DNA of 64,000 nucleotides from Candidatus Dormiibacterota bacterium (GTDB taxonomy: Bacteria; Chloroflexota; Dormibacteria; Dormibacterales; Dormibacteraceae). Under the pieces are notes generated by a model. The model searched no databases, was not told where the DNA came from, and saw only the letters and a program-made list of their open reading frames with translations. A program made the translations under genes and the position numbers. Positions 57,698 to 64,000 of this stretch are shown in pieces (the stretch's first letter is position 1; the number at the start of each line of letters is the position of its first letter). The stretch is from NCBI GenBank assembly GCA_955652675.1, contig CATPBP010000019.1, forward strand, positions 1 through 64,000, given 5' to 3'.

Positions 57698-58527
57698 CCG
57701 GCGGGCACCTTCAGCTCTGAGCGGATGTCCGAGGCCGGCGCAAGCCTGCGCAGTAGGTCTTCGATTGCCGTCTTTCGAGAGGGCGTCGCCACCTCTCCTC
57801 TCACGATCACCTGGTGGTTGGCGACCACCACCGACACCTCGGGCTCGGCGATCTCAGGGTTGGTGGCCAGGGCCTCCCTGACCCGGGCTGCCAGGTGATG
57901 CTCGCCCTCGGTCTCCGGACGGGCCGGGAGCTGGTGCATGGCCTCCTCGAAGAGTTCCTGTAGCGGTTCGGCGGGAAGCTCCGACCCATCGGAGACGGCG
58001 TAGAGCAGCAGGCTGACGACGCGTGCAGCGTGAGGCCGGGCGCGCTGGACGAGGTAGCTCCAGTCCAGCTCGGTGGCGGCCAGGATGGCGAGCGCGTCGT
58101 GCCAGTGGCGGGGCCGGTGCTCGGCGTTCGCGATCGCCTTGATCACGACTATGTCCTCGGAGGAGAGAGCCGGTATCTCCCGGCCGAGCACCGACAGCGG
58201 GCGGAGGTGGGCGCGCACCTCCTCGTCGAAGAGGATCCCTCCGGACGACTCGAAGATCAGGTCGACCAGGTTCTCGCCCCAGAATGCCTTGAAGAGCCAG
58301 CCCGGGTCGGTGCGCTCGGCGCGGAACCCGGCCTGCTCGAGAGGACCGAGCGCAGCCTCTGCGTGCTTGCGCGTCAGGAACAGGTCGACGTCCTTCGTGC
58401 TGCGTTCCCGGCCCACGGTGGCGGCTGCGAGCCCGCCCATGAGTGCATAGGGGATTCCCGCCTGGTCGAGCACGTCGACCGCGCGCAGCAGGACCTCCTC
58501 GTGCTGCTGCTCGATCCGGTCGCTCAC
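57694..58527 (-). CDS. Nucleotidyltransferase fused to a BON domain
   Basis: 277 residues. The N-terminal part (about 15-140) is a MNT/AbiEii-type nucleotidyltransferase: YALMGGLAAATVGRERSTKD then VDLFLT supplies the GG and DxD motifs; VDLIFESSGGILFDEE gives the third acidic position. The C-terminal 70 residues, from AARVREALATNPEIAEPEVS to VIVRGEVATPSRKTAIEDLL, look like a BON domain, normally a membrane- or ligand-binding module of secreted proteins. The combination is unusual. No AbiEi antitoxin is adjacent, and it has 4-nt overlaps with both neighbours. Confidence 0.72.
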   Translation of the reverse strand: MSDRIEQQHEEVLLRAVDVLDQAGIPYALMGGLAAATVGRERSTKDVDLFLTRKHAEAALGPLEQAGFRAERTDPGWLFKAFWGENLVDLIFESSGGILFDEEVRAHLRPLSVLGREIPALSSEDIVVIKAIANAEHRPRHWHDALAILAATELDWSYLVQRARPHAARVVSLLLYAVSDGSELPAEPLQELFEEAMHQLPARPETEGEHHLAARVREALATNPEIAEPEVSVVVANHQVIVRGEVATPSRKTAIEDLLRRLAPASDIRSELKVPAG

Positions 58528-59186
58528 GCCTCACCTCTGAGCACGCTGCCCACCAGACTGGAGTCCAGCCGTTCGAGAAGATCGGCCGGAGAGGAGAAGA
58601 CCTCGGCCGCCCCCGCCGCCTCCAGCTCACAGCCCCCGGTCCCACCCGTGAGCAGGGCGATGCAGCGGAGACCGCAGCGGCCGGCAGCGGCCAGGTCCCA
58701 GACCGAATCCCCCACCGCCACGGCGCGCCGGGGATCGAGCCCGCCGGCTTCCAGAGCCTTTGCGAAGACGTCCGGCTCCGGCTTGGCGGCCTCGACGTCC
58801 TTGGAGCTGATCACCTCGTGTATTGCGTCCTCGGCGTCCAGCTTGCGCAGCAGGACCTCCAGCTCCTCCGGCTTTGCGGAGGTGGCCAGGACGACACGGC
58901 CGCCTCGTCGGGCGATCTCACGCAGGAGCTCGCGGGCCTGGTCGAAGAGGCGCGACTCCTCCCTCAGTTCCCGGTACTGCCGCGAGTGGGCGTCGCTCAG
59001 GTCCGGTTGGTCGCGGCCGATCAGCTCTTTGATCAGCTGCGCGGAGCCCATGCCGATGCAGCGATGAATGCGATACGCCGGCACATCCTCGCCGGCTTCG
59101 GCGAAGGCGCGGTACCAGGCCAGCGTGTGCAGGTAGTTCGAGTCGACCAGCGTTCCGTCTATGTCGAAGATGACGCCTCTTGCCAT
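58524..59186 (-). CDS. HAD-superfamily hydrolase (phosphoglycolate phosphatase-like)
   Basis: 220 residues. FDIDGTLVDSNYLH (nucleophile Asp), ATSAKPEELEVLL (motif II Thr/Ser), KPEPDVFAKALE (motif III Lys) and VGDSVWDLAAAG (motif IV). The cap is of C1 helical type. Likely a small-molecule phosphatase. It lies 31 nt after cofE and overlaps the nucleotidyltransferase gene by 4 nt. Confidence 0.87.
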   Translation of the reverse strand: MARGVIFDIDGTLVDSNYLHTLAWYRAFAEAGEDVPAYRIHRCIGMGSAQLIKELIGRDQPDLSDAHSRQYRELREESRLFDQARELLREIARRGGRVVLATSAKPEELEVLLRKLDAEDAIHEVISSKDVEAAKPEPDVFAKALEAGGLDPRRAVAVGDSVWDLAAAGRCGLRCIALLTGGTGGCELEAAGAAEVFSSPADLLERLDSSLVGSVLRGEA

Positions 59187-59217
59187 GTCCAGACGTACTA
59201 CCAGGTTTGGCGGCGGC

Positions 59218-59961
59218 TCATCTGAAGAGATCCAGCTCCGGCGGACGGATCAGGTCCCGGCCGCTGCCCGGCGGCGCCGGGGGGCGGTAGCCCCGGACCA
59301 CTGCGACCGGAAGCCTGTCCGTCTTCCCCATCACCAGCTCGGCGGCGCAGGCCACCTCGTCCGCGACGGCAACCAGCGTGGCGGTCAGCTCCTGGCCGAA
59401 GTCGTCCGGGCGGCCCCGGTAGTCCACCAGTGCCGGGAGCCCGGCCACGCCCAGGGCCACGTTGGTGATTCCCATCCGCCAGGCGCGCCCGAAGGTGTCC
59501 GCCACGATGAGGCCGAGCCGGCGCCCGGTCAGCTCCTCCAGTCGCCTTCGAAGGGCGGAGGCGCTCGCGTCCGAGTCCTCGGGCAGCAGCGTCACCGAGT
59601 CCGCCCCCGGGACGTTGGAGTGGTCGACCCCGGCGTTGGCACACACGTAGCCCTGCCTGGTCTCCACGATCAGGACTCGCTCGTCCCGCACCACCCTGAC
59701 CGTCTCGTCCAGGATCACCTGGATTACCCTGGGATCCGCCTGCAGACGCTCTGCGTAGCGCAGCGCGGACTCGCCTGGCTCCACCACCTTCAGAGATCGG
59801 ATTCGGCCCTCCGCCTTCGAGACGATCTTCTGGGCCACAACCACGATGTCCTCATCCTGCAGCCGGGCGTGGGCGGCGATCAGCTCCCCCACGTCGTCGC
59901 CAGGCCGCACCTCCGGCAGGCCGGGCACGCCGATCACCTCGACCACGCCCGCCGCCGTCAC
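59218..59961 (-). CDS. cofE: Coenzyme F420-0:L-glutamate ligase
   Basis: 247 residues. Adds L-glutamate to F420-0 with GTP. IGVPGLPEVRPGDDVGELIA, VVAQKIVSKAEGRI, VCANAGVDHSNVPG (GTP/metal site) and DTFGRAWRMGITNVALGVAG are the CofE/FbiB N-terminal landmarks. The FMN-reductase domain found at the C-terminus of mycobacterial FbiB is absent, so reduction of dehydro-F420-0 needs another protein. Overlaps cofC by 4 nt. Confidence 0.93.
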   Translation of the reverse strand: MTAAGVVEVIGVPGLPEVRPGDDVGELIAAHARLQDEDIVVVAQKIVSKAEGRIRSLKVVEPGESALRYAERLQADPRVIQVILDETVRVVRDERVLIVETRQGYVCANAGVDHSNVPGADSVTLLPEDSDASASALRRRLEELTGRRLGLIVADTFGRAWRMGITNVALGVAGLPALVDYRGRPDDFGQELTATLVAVADEVACAAELVMGKTDRLPVAVVRGYRPPAPPGSGRDLIRPPELDLFR

Positions 59962-60578
59962 CGCCTGGCGCGGAGTGCTTCCAGGTCGCTGGGCTCGTCC
60001 AGATCGAGGGCCAGGCCGGAGGACTCGAAGAGCGCGAAGCGCACGCTCCGCTCGGCCGCATCTTCGGCGAACTTCTCCAGCGAAGCGTCCCCGAAATGGA
60101 GGCCGACGGCCCCCGGCGGACTCAGATAGAGGGCGTTGGTGCCGCCTCTTCCGGTGGCCGCCGCGGCCAGCACCGCCGGCCTGCCCAGCCGCCGGCCGGC
60201 CGAGATCATCTCCGCCACGACACCGTCGCTGACCAGCGGCAGATCGCTCGAGAGCAGGACCACGGCGGCCGCGCCGCCGGCTTCAGCGTGCTCGAGTCCG
60301 CGGCGAGCCGCGGGGTTCTGCCCGGCCGGCCTCTCCTCCAGGAGCACCTCCGCCCCCAGCCGCTCCGCCAGCTCGGCAGCCTCCGGGCTCCCGCACACGG
60401 CCAGCACGTGGTCGCCGGCGCGCGCCGCACGAAGCGCCCGCTCGGCGTTCTCGACCGCCAGGCTGCGCCTGGCCGGGGGATCGAGGACAGGGCTCAGCCG
60501 CTGCTTGGCCGAATCGAAGCCCTTGACCAGGACCACCACCCAGACGGGCGCCGGTCCCGGATCGCCGCTCAGCCCCAA
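59958..60578 (-). CDS. cofC: 2-phospho-L-lactate/PEP guanylyltransferase
   Basis: 206 residues. Forms the GDP-activated three-carbon donor used by CofD (FbiD in Actinobacteria, where PEP is the substrate). VVVLVKGFDSAKQRLSPVL is the signature; VVLLSSDLPLVS holds the metal-binding Asp and GGTNALYLSPPGAV the substrate loop. Starts 10 nt inside fgd, ends 4 nt inside cofE. Confidence 0.9.
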   Translation of the reverse strand: MGLSGDPGPAPVWVVVLVKGFDSAKQRLSPVLDPPARRSLAVENAERALRAARAGDHVLAVCGSPEAAELAERLGAEVLLEERPAGQNPAARRGLEHAEAGGAAAVVLLSSDLPLVSDGVVAEMISAGRRLGRPAVLAAAATGRGGTNALYLSPPGAVGLHFGDASLEKFAEDAAERSVRFALFESSGLALDLDEPSDLEALRARR

Positions 60579-61576
60579 CGCTCGCGGAGCCGAGGCAGGA
60601 TCAGCTCGGAATAACGGTGCAGGAAGGACGCCTGGTCGTTGCCCGGGGCATGGAAGACCAGGTGCGTGAAGCCGAGCTCCAGGTAGGGACGGATCTGCTC
60701 GATGTGCTCATCCACGCTGTCCGAGATCAGCCAGCGGCGCCCTGGGTCCTTCACCCGGGTGGCACGCTGCTCCATCTCGAGCGGGTTGTGAACGTCCACC
60801 TTGTCCTCGGCGGGAAGGGCCAGCGCGGCCCAGATCCGGCAGTCCTCATCCGCCCGAACGCGGTCGGGATCGAAGGAGACCTTGACCTCGATGGTCTTCT
60901 CGATCGCATCGAAGTCCCGTCCGGCCGCCTCGGCGCCTTCGCGGACCGCGGGCAGCAGCTTGTCCTTGTAGAGCTCGATGCCTTTGCCCGAGGTGCATAT
61001 GAAGCCGTCCCCCTGCCGGCCCGCGAAGCGAGCAGCGACCTCGCCCGAGGCGCCGACGTAGATGGGGACCGGCTTCTCCGGGCGGTCGTACACGGTCGCG
61101 CCGTGGACGTGGTAGAAGTCACCGTCGAACTCCACGAACTCTTCGGTCCAGAGCTTTCGGATCAGCCGCGTTGCCTCGCTCATGCGCCGGAAACGCTCTC
61201 TGAACTCGGGCCACTCGATCCCGATCACAGGCACCTCGTTCATCGACTCGCCAGTGCCGATTCCCAGGATGACGCGCTCCGGGTACATGACCCCCAACGT
61301 CGCGAAAGCCTGCGCAACGATGGCCGGGTGATAGCGGAAGGTGGGCGTGAGGACGCTCGTGCCCATCAGCACGCGGCTGGTGCGCTCGCCCAGGGCCGCC
61401 AGCCAGGACATGGAGAAGGGCGAGTGGCCATCGGTGTGCCGCCAGGGCTGGTAGTGGTCGCTGACCCAGACGCTGTCGAAGCCGACCTCCTCGGCGAGGA
61501 TCGCAAAATCGAGCAGCGGGCGCGGACCGAACTGCTCCGCAGAGGCCTTCCAGCCCAGCCGGAGGGGATGGCTCAT
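60569..61576 (-). CDS. F420-dependent glucose-6-phosphate dehydrogenase-like luciferase-family oxidoreductase
   Basis: 335 residues, LLM TIM barrel. LGWKASAEQFGPRPLLDFAI, DSVWVSDHYQPWRHTDGHSP (active-site His/Trp/Glu region) and YPERVILGIGTGESMNEVP are shared with Fgd (F420-reducing glucose-6-phosphate dehydrogenase) and the wider TIGR03557-like group. Placement between cofC and two small genes in one operon supports an F420 role. Sugar-phosphate versus other substrates (for example hydroxymycolate-type) cannot be decided. Confidence 0.85.
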   Translation of the reverse strand: MSHPLRLGWKASAEQFGPRPLLDFAILAEEVGFDSVWVSDHYQPWRHTDGHSPFSMSWLAALGERTSRVLMGTSVLTPTFRYHPAIVAQAFATLGVMYPERVILGIGTGESMNEVPVIGIEWPEFRERFRRMSEATRLIRKLWTEEFVEFDGDFYHVHGATVYDRPEKPVPIYVGASGEVAARFAGRQGDGFICTSGKGIELYKDKLLPAVREGAEAAGRDFDAIEKTIEVKVSFDPDRVRADEDCRIWAALALPAEDKVDVHNPLEMEQRATRVKDPGRRWLISDSVDEHIEQIRPYLELGFTHLVFHAPGNDQASFLHRYSELILPRLRERWG

Positions 61577-61764
61577 CGCCGCCTCGGGAAGTAGCGCCGG
61601 TAGCTGAAGGCGATCCCAGCCAGGGCGGCGGCGGCCACCACCACGAGCAGCGCGGCGAGGCTCTGGGCGCCGAACGTGGCGGCGCCGTAAGCCGTCATGA
61701 CGCCGAGCATGGCGAGGGACAGCACTATGAGGACTACCAGGGTGATGGCGCGATGCAGCTTCAC
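61573..61764 (-). CDS. Small two-helix membrane protein (63 aa)
   Basis: Two hydrophobic helices (ITLVVLIVLSLAMLGVMTA and LAALLVVVAAAALAGIAF) and a basic C-terminus RRYFPRRR. GTG start within a 4-nt overlap with the upstream gene, and its stop overlaps the fgd-like start by 4 nt, so it is firmly embedded in the F420 operon. It could tether the operon products or their substrate to the membrane; no direct evidence. Confidence 0.6.
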   Translation of the reverse strand: MKLHRAITLVVLIVLSLAMLGVMTAYGAATFGAQSLAALLVVVAAAALAGIAFSYRRYFPRRR

Positions 61765-62102
61765 TGGGCGGGCAGCCGGTCGATGCCGCTGCGGAGCATC
61801 GCCTCGAGCTCGTCCAGCGGCCGCTCCCGGGTGAACGTGCCCACGTCCTCGCGCTGGAGGCGCTCGCCCTCCCACCAGAGCACCGAGACCGTGTAGTCCT
61901 CCGGACGGTCGTCCTCCCAGGCGACGTCGACCGCTCCCTCGCCCCTGCCCCTGCCGGCGAAGTCGAGTCGCCAGACCGGGTCGTCGCGGAAGAACTCGTG
62001 AAGGCGGGCGCCCTGCGATCGGGCGACCCGGCGCAGGGCCGGCGCGATCACCTCGAAGGCGGCGTCCATCTGCCCGAGCTTGTCCCAGGAGGTTCCCGCC
62101 AT
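61761..62102 (-). CDS. First gene of the F420 operon, unknown function (113 aa)
   Basis: MDAAFEVIAPALRRVARSQG, WRLDFAGRGRGEGAVDVAWE and YTVSVLWWEGERLQRED suggest an alpha/beta soluble domain. No known motif. ATG 62102 lies 8 nt after a TAAGCT hexamer shared with birA. The stop overlaps the small membrane-protein start by 4 nt. Confidence 0.6.
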   Translation of the reverse strand: MAGTSWDKLGQMDAAFEVIAPALRRVARSQGARLHEFFRDDPVWRLDFAGRGRGEGAVDVAWEDDRPEDYTVSVLWWEGERLQREDVGTFTRERPLDELEAMLRSGIDRLPAQ

Positions 62103-62107
62103 TGCTC

Positions 62108-62117
62108 CTAAGCTTAG
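62108..62117. promoter_or_regulatory. Palindromic bidirectional -10 element CTAAGCTTAG
   Basis: TAAGCT on plus (62109-62114) lies 11 nt before the birA ATG 62126; TAAGCT on minus (62116-62111) lies 8 nt before ATG 62102. One palindrome can thus serve as -10 for both genes in a 23-bp gap. Confidence 0.5.
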
Positions 62118-62125
62118 TGGCCGCG

Positions 62126-62770
62126 ATGCGGACGATCCGGCTGGCCAGCACCCCTTCGACGCAGGACTTCGCGCGTCACCTGCCCGAAGGGTCCGTGGTG
62201 GTGGCCGACGAGCAGACCTCCGGCCGAGGGCGGCTGGGCAGGAATTGGGTGGCGCCGGCCGGCTCGGCGCTCCTCGCCTCATTCGTCCTCCACGCCCGAC
62301 CGCTGGCCAGCCTCGCCGCCGGAGTGGCCGCCGCCGAGGCCTGCGGCGACCAGGTCAGGCTCAAATGGCCCAACGACCTGCTCCTGGGGGGCGGCAAGCT
62401 GGCCGGCATCCTGGTCGAGCGCCGCGGCGACCGCTGCATCGTCGGGGTCGGCGTCAACCTGAGCTGGGCACCGCCCGGGGCGTCGAGGCTGGACGCGGAC
62501 CGAGACCGGCTGCTGGAGCGGCTCGGCGCGTCGCTGGTGCGCTGGTTCGCCGCACATGACCAAGAGGTCCTGGCCGCCTGGCGCGCCCGAGCCGAGACGC
62601 TCGGCCGCCGGGTGCGCGTCGAGCTACCTGGGGAGAGCTTCGAAGGTTTGGCCGAAGACCTGGCCGAGGACGGCTCTTTGATCGTGTCCGGCCGGCGGGT
62701 GGCCGCCGGCGACGTCATCCACCTGCGAGAAGCTGGATCTGCGGCAGGATCTCCCCCGAGCGGCCCCTGA
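62126..62770 (+). CDS. birA: Biotin--[acetyl-CoA-carboxylase] ligase
   Basis: 214 residues. Attaches biotin to carboxylase carrier domains. TSGRGRLGRNWVAPAG (biotin/ATP loop), RLKWPNDLLLGGGKLAGIL (catalytic Lys) and VGVGVNLS are diagnostic, and a C-terminal SH3-like domain follows. The N-terminal DNA-binding domain is missing, so it is a group I enzyme that does not regulate bio genes. Overlaps the convergent Sir2 gene by 56 nt. Confidence 0.92.
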   Translation: MRTIRLASTPSTQDFARHLPEGSVVVADEQTSGRGRLGRNWVAPAGSALLASFVLHARPLASLAAGVAAAEACGDQVRLKWPNDLLLGGGKLAGILVERRGDRCIVGVGVNLSWAPPGASRLDADRDRLLERLGASLVRWFAAHDQEVLAAWRARAETLGRRVRVELPGESFEGLAEDLAEDGSLIVSGRRVAAGDVIHLREAGSAAGSPPSGP

Positions 62771-63461
62771 CCACGACGGCCGCCAGCTCGTCAAGCGGCG
62801 TCGGCTCGTCGTTGACGATCACCAGAGGCGCTCCCCGCTCGGCCGCCAGCAGGGGCACCTCCGCCGCCGGGAACACCCCCAGGGAGCTGCCCACTACCAG
62901 CATCAAGTCGCACTCGCGGGCAAGTCCCATGGCTTCGGTGATGGCGGCGGGCGGGAGGGACTCGCCAAAGAAGACGACCGCCGGCTTGATGTGGATCCCG
63001 CCGCAGGTCCGGCAGTGGGGAGGCAGCTCGCTCTCCAGACGTGCCTGGACCTCCGAGCGGGGCTCGCTGGCGCCGCAGTCCAGGCAGCGAACCGTTCGTC
63101 CGTTGCCGTGCAGCTCGACCAGCCGCTGGCTGCCGGCCTTCAGGTGCAAGCTGTCGGTGTTCTGGGTCACCACGCCGGCCAGATGGCCCAGCTCCTCCAG
63201 GGCCGCGAGCGCGTAGTGGCCTGGATTTGGCTGAGCCTCGCGGTATGTGTGCCAGCGCTCCCTGGAGACCATCCAGTAGACGGCGGGATCCTTCAGAAAG
63301 TAGCTGAGCGTTGCGGTCTTGACGGGGTCGTACTGCTTCCAGAGACCGTTCTCGCCCCGGAAGGTGCGAATACCGCTTTCGGCTGAGACGCCCGCCCCTG
63401 TAAACGCCACGCCCCGCCGGGCGGCTCTCACAAGCCTTGCCGCCTCCCCCAGCCCTTCCAT
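62715..63461 (-). CDS. Sir2-family NAD-dependent protein deacylase
   Basis: 248 residues. GVAFTGAGVSAESGIRTFRG (NAD site), VTQNTDSLHLKAGS, ELHGN (catalytic His) and zinc site CLDCG...CRTCGG (two CxxC pairs about 25 apart). GIHIKPAVVFFGESLP and VGSSLGVFPAAE complete the sirtuin core. It lacks the Tyr/Arg pair position typical for desuccinylases as far as I can see, so deacetylase activity is the default. ATG 63461 follows TAGCCT by 7 nt. Confidence 0.9.
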   Translation of the reverse strand: MEGLGEAARLVRAARRGVAFTGAGVSAESGIRTFRGENGLWKQYDPVKTATLSYFLKDPAVYWMVSRERWHTYREAQPNPGHYALAALEELGHLAGVVTQNTDSLHLKAGSQRLVELHGNGRTVRCLDCGASEPRSEVQARLESELPPHCRTCGGIHIKPAVVFFGESLPPAAITEAMGLARECDLMLVVGSSLGVFPAAEVPLLAAERGAPLVIVNDEPTPLDELAAVVVRGRSGEILPQIQLLAGG

Positions 63462-63468
63462 TCACGGA

Positions 63469-63474
63469 AGGCTA
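63469..63474 (-). promoter_or_regulatory. Putative -10 element TAGCCT of the Sir2 gene
   Basis: Reads TAGCCT on minus, 7 nt before ATG 63461. Confidence 0.45.
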
Positions 63475-63501
63475 CCGGAGCACCGACGGTTTCAATACGT
63501 C

Positions 63502-64000
63502 GTGACGTCCCGCCCGTCTCGACCGCTGCCCATCTATCTGGCAGCAGGGTCCATCTTCGCCGCGCTGGCTGCGCGCGCCTTCATCACCCCGCTGCGCATC
63601 CACGAGCTGGGCGGCGACAAGATCCAGGTCGGGCTGCTCTTCAGCGTCTTCACCATCACCGCGGCCGGCCTCTCGCTCCCCGCGGGGTTCCTCGCCGATC
63701 GCTTCGGCCGCCGCTCCCTGATCTTCTTCTCGATCATCACCGGCGGCGTAGCCCAGCTGGGCATGGCCGCGGCCTCCTCCGTCGGCCCCTGGTACATCTG
63801 GCAGCTGCTTGCCGGGATCGGGGGTGGCGCCTCCCAGGCCGCGCTCTTCGCCGCCCTGGCCGACGCAGCCCCTGGCCGCCGCCTGGGCCGAGCCATGGGC
63901 TGGCTCACCCTCTCCATGCAGGCCGGCTTCCTGGTCGGACCGGCACTGACCGGCCTCTCGCTCCAGTGGCTCGGCCTGCAGGCGGCGCTGGCCGCGTCCA
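63502..64000 (+). CDS. MFS transporter, N-terminal part (3' end outside window)
   Basis: GTG 63502 opens a frame to the window edge (166 residues). IYLAAGSIFAALAARAFITPL is the first membrane helix; GFLADRFGRRSLIFFSIITG has the MFS loop 2-3 signature (GxxxDRxGRR); at least four more helices follow. It would export or import a small molecule by proton coupling; the substrate is unknown. Divergent from the Sir2 gene, 40 nt apart. Confidence 0.85.
   Translation, partial: MTSRPSRPLPIYLAAGSIFAALAARAFITPLRIHELGGDKIQVGLLFSVFTITAAGLSLPAGFLADRFGRRSLIFFSIITGGVAQLGMAAASSVGPWYIWQLLAGIGGGASQAALFAALADAAPGRRLGRAMGWLTLSMQAGFLVGPALTGLSLQWLGLQAALAAS

Noticed and set aside
57694-58527. Nucleotidyltransferase as an AbiE-type toxin
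   Set aside because: No AbiEi-like antitoxin is adjacent, and the gene is embedded by overlaps in a metabolic operon.
60617-61594. Plus-strand 325-codon open frame opposite the fgd-like gene
   Set aside because: Antisense shadow; no recognisable domain.

Overview
The window is a gene-dense, high-GC bacterial chromosome segment with about 65 protein genes. I see no rRNA or tRNA genes, no CRISPR array, no transposase and no phage genes. The gene set is mixed: an archaeal/actinobacterial-type valyl-tRNA synthetase without the C-terminal coiled-coil arm, F420 biosynthesis genes (cofD, cofE, cofC/fbiD) with an F420-dependent glucose-6-phosphate dehydrogenase-like gene, a MoaD-MoaE fusion, an ATP-dependent DNA ligase, and many very short -10-only promoters. 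This fits a soil member of Chloroflexota/Dormibacterota or a deep actinobacterium-like lineage. That placement is inferred from gene content only.

Layout. 1-6.3 kb: the end of a sigma factor, valS, aldose 1-epimerase, a glycogen-debranching-like enzyme and a VOC protein. 6.3-11.9 kb: two membrane proteins, a GAF/GAF/PAS protein, a beta-propeller lipoprotein and a coiled-coil protein. 11.9-17.2 kb: Hsp20, a Xer recombinase, then a plus-strand operon HTH regulator-nnrE-MBL exonuclease-plsC-cupin. 17.2-21.7 kb: a D-aminopeptidase operon divergent from ATP-ligase + MBL hydrolase, then clpP. 21.8-25.8 kb: unknown protein, O-methyltransferase, moaX-like fusion, SLOG protein, pckA. 25.9-30 kb: S1C protease, membrane-fused spermidine synthase-like protein, GH5-like enzyme. 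30-35.4 kb: DUF5655 protein, WYL regulator divergent from alkA, VWA protein, UPF0173 hydrolase. 35.6-41.8 kb: acyl-CoA carboxylase beta subunit, two-component system with visible DNA boxes, PAP2 protein, ApbE. 41.9-50 kb: secreted protein, YgjP-like peptidase, alcohol dehydrogenase, SDR, DUF72, DUF4870, two small proteins and an SplB-like radical SAM gene under an SOS-type box. 50-56.8 kb: LuxR/TPR regulator, flavin monooxygenase, nth, yqeY, cofD, RDD protein. 57-62.1 kb: an eight-gene minus-strand operon holding fgd-cofC-cofE plus HAD, nucleotidyltransferase-BON and phosphoesterase genes. 62.1-64 kb: birA, Sir2 deacylase and the start of an MFS transporter.

Functional links. cofC, cofD and cofE supply the late steps of F420 synthesis, and the fgd-like enzyme in the same operon would reduce F420. 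BirA would biotinylate a partner of the carboxylase whose beta subunit lies at 35.6 kb; the biotinylated alpha subunit is not in the window. DNA repair is well represented: alkA, nth, ATP-ligase, MBL exonuclease and the radical SAM gene.

The most striking pattern is regulatory. At least sixteen start codons, on both strands, have a TANNNT hexamer 6-9 nt upstream. This is what leaderless transcription would look like. Two divergent gene pairs share overlapping -10 elements in gaps of 14 and 23 bp. Several convergent gene pairs end in perfect hairpins that include their stop codons. A family of GC-rich palindromic repeats sits between genes, and one copy has become the last codons of a histidine kinase. 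No single new defence or mobile system is evident.
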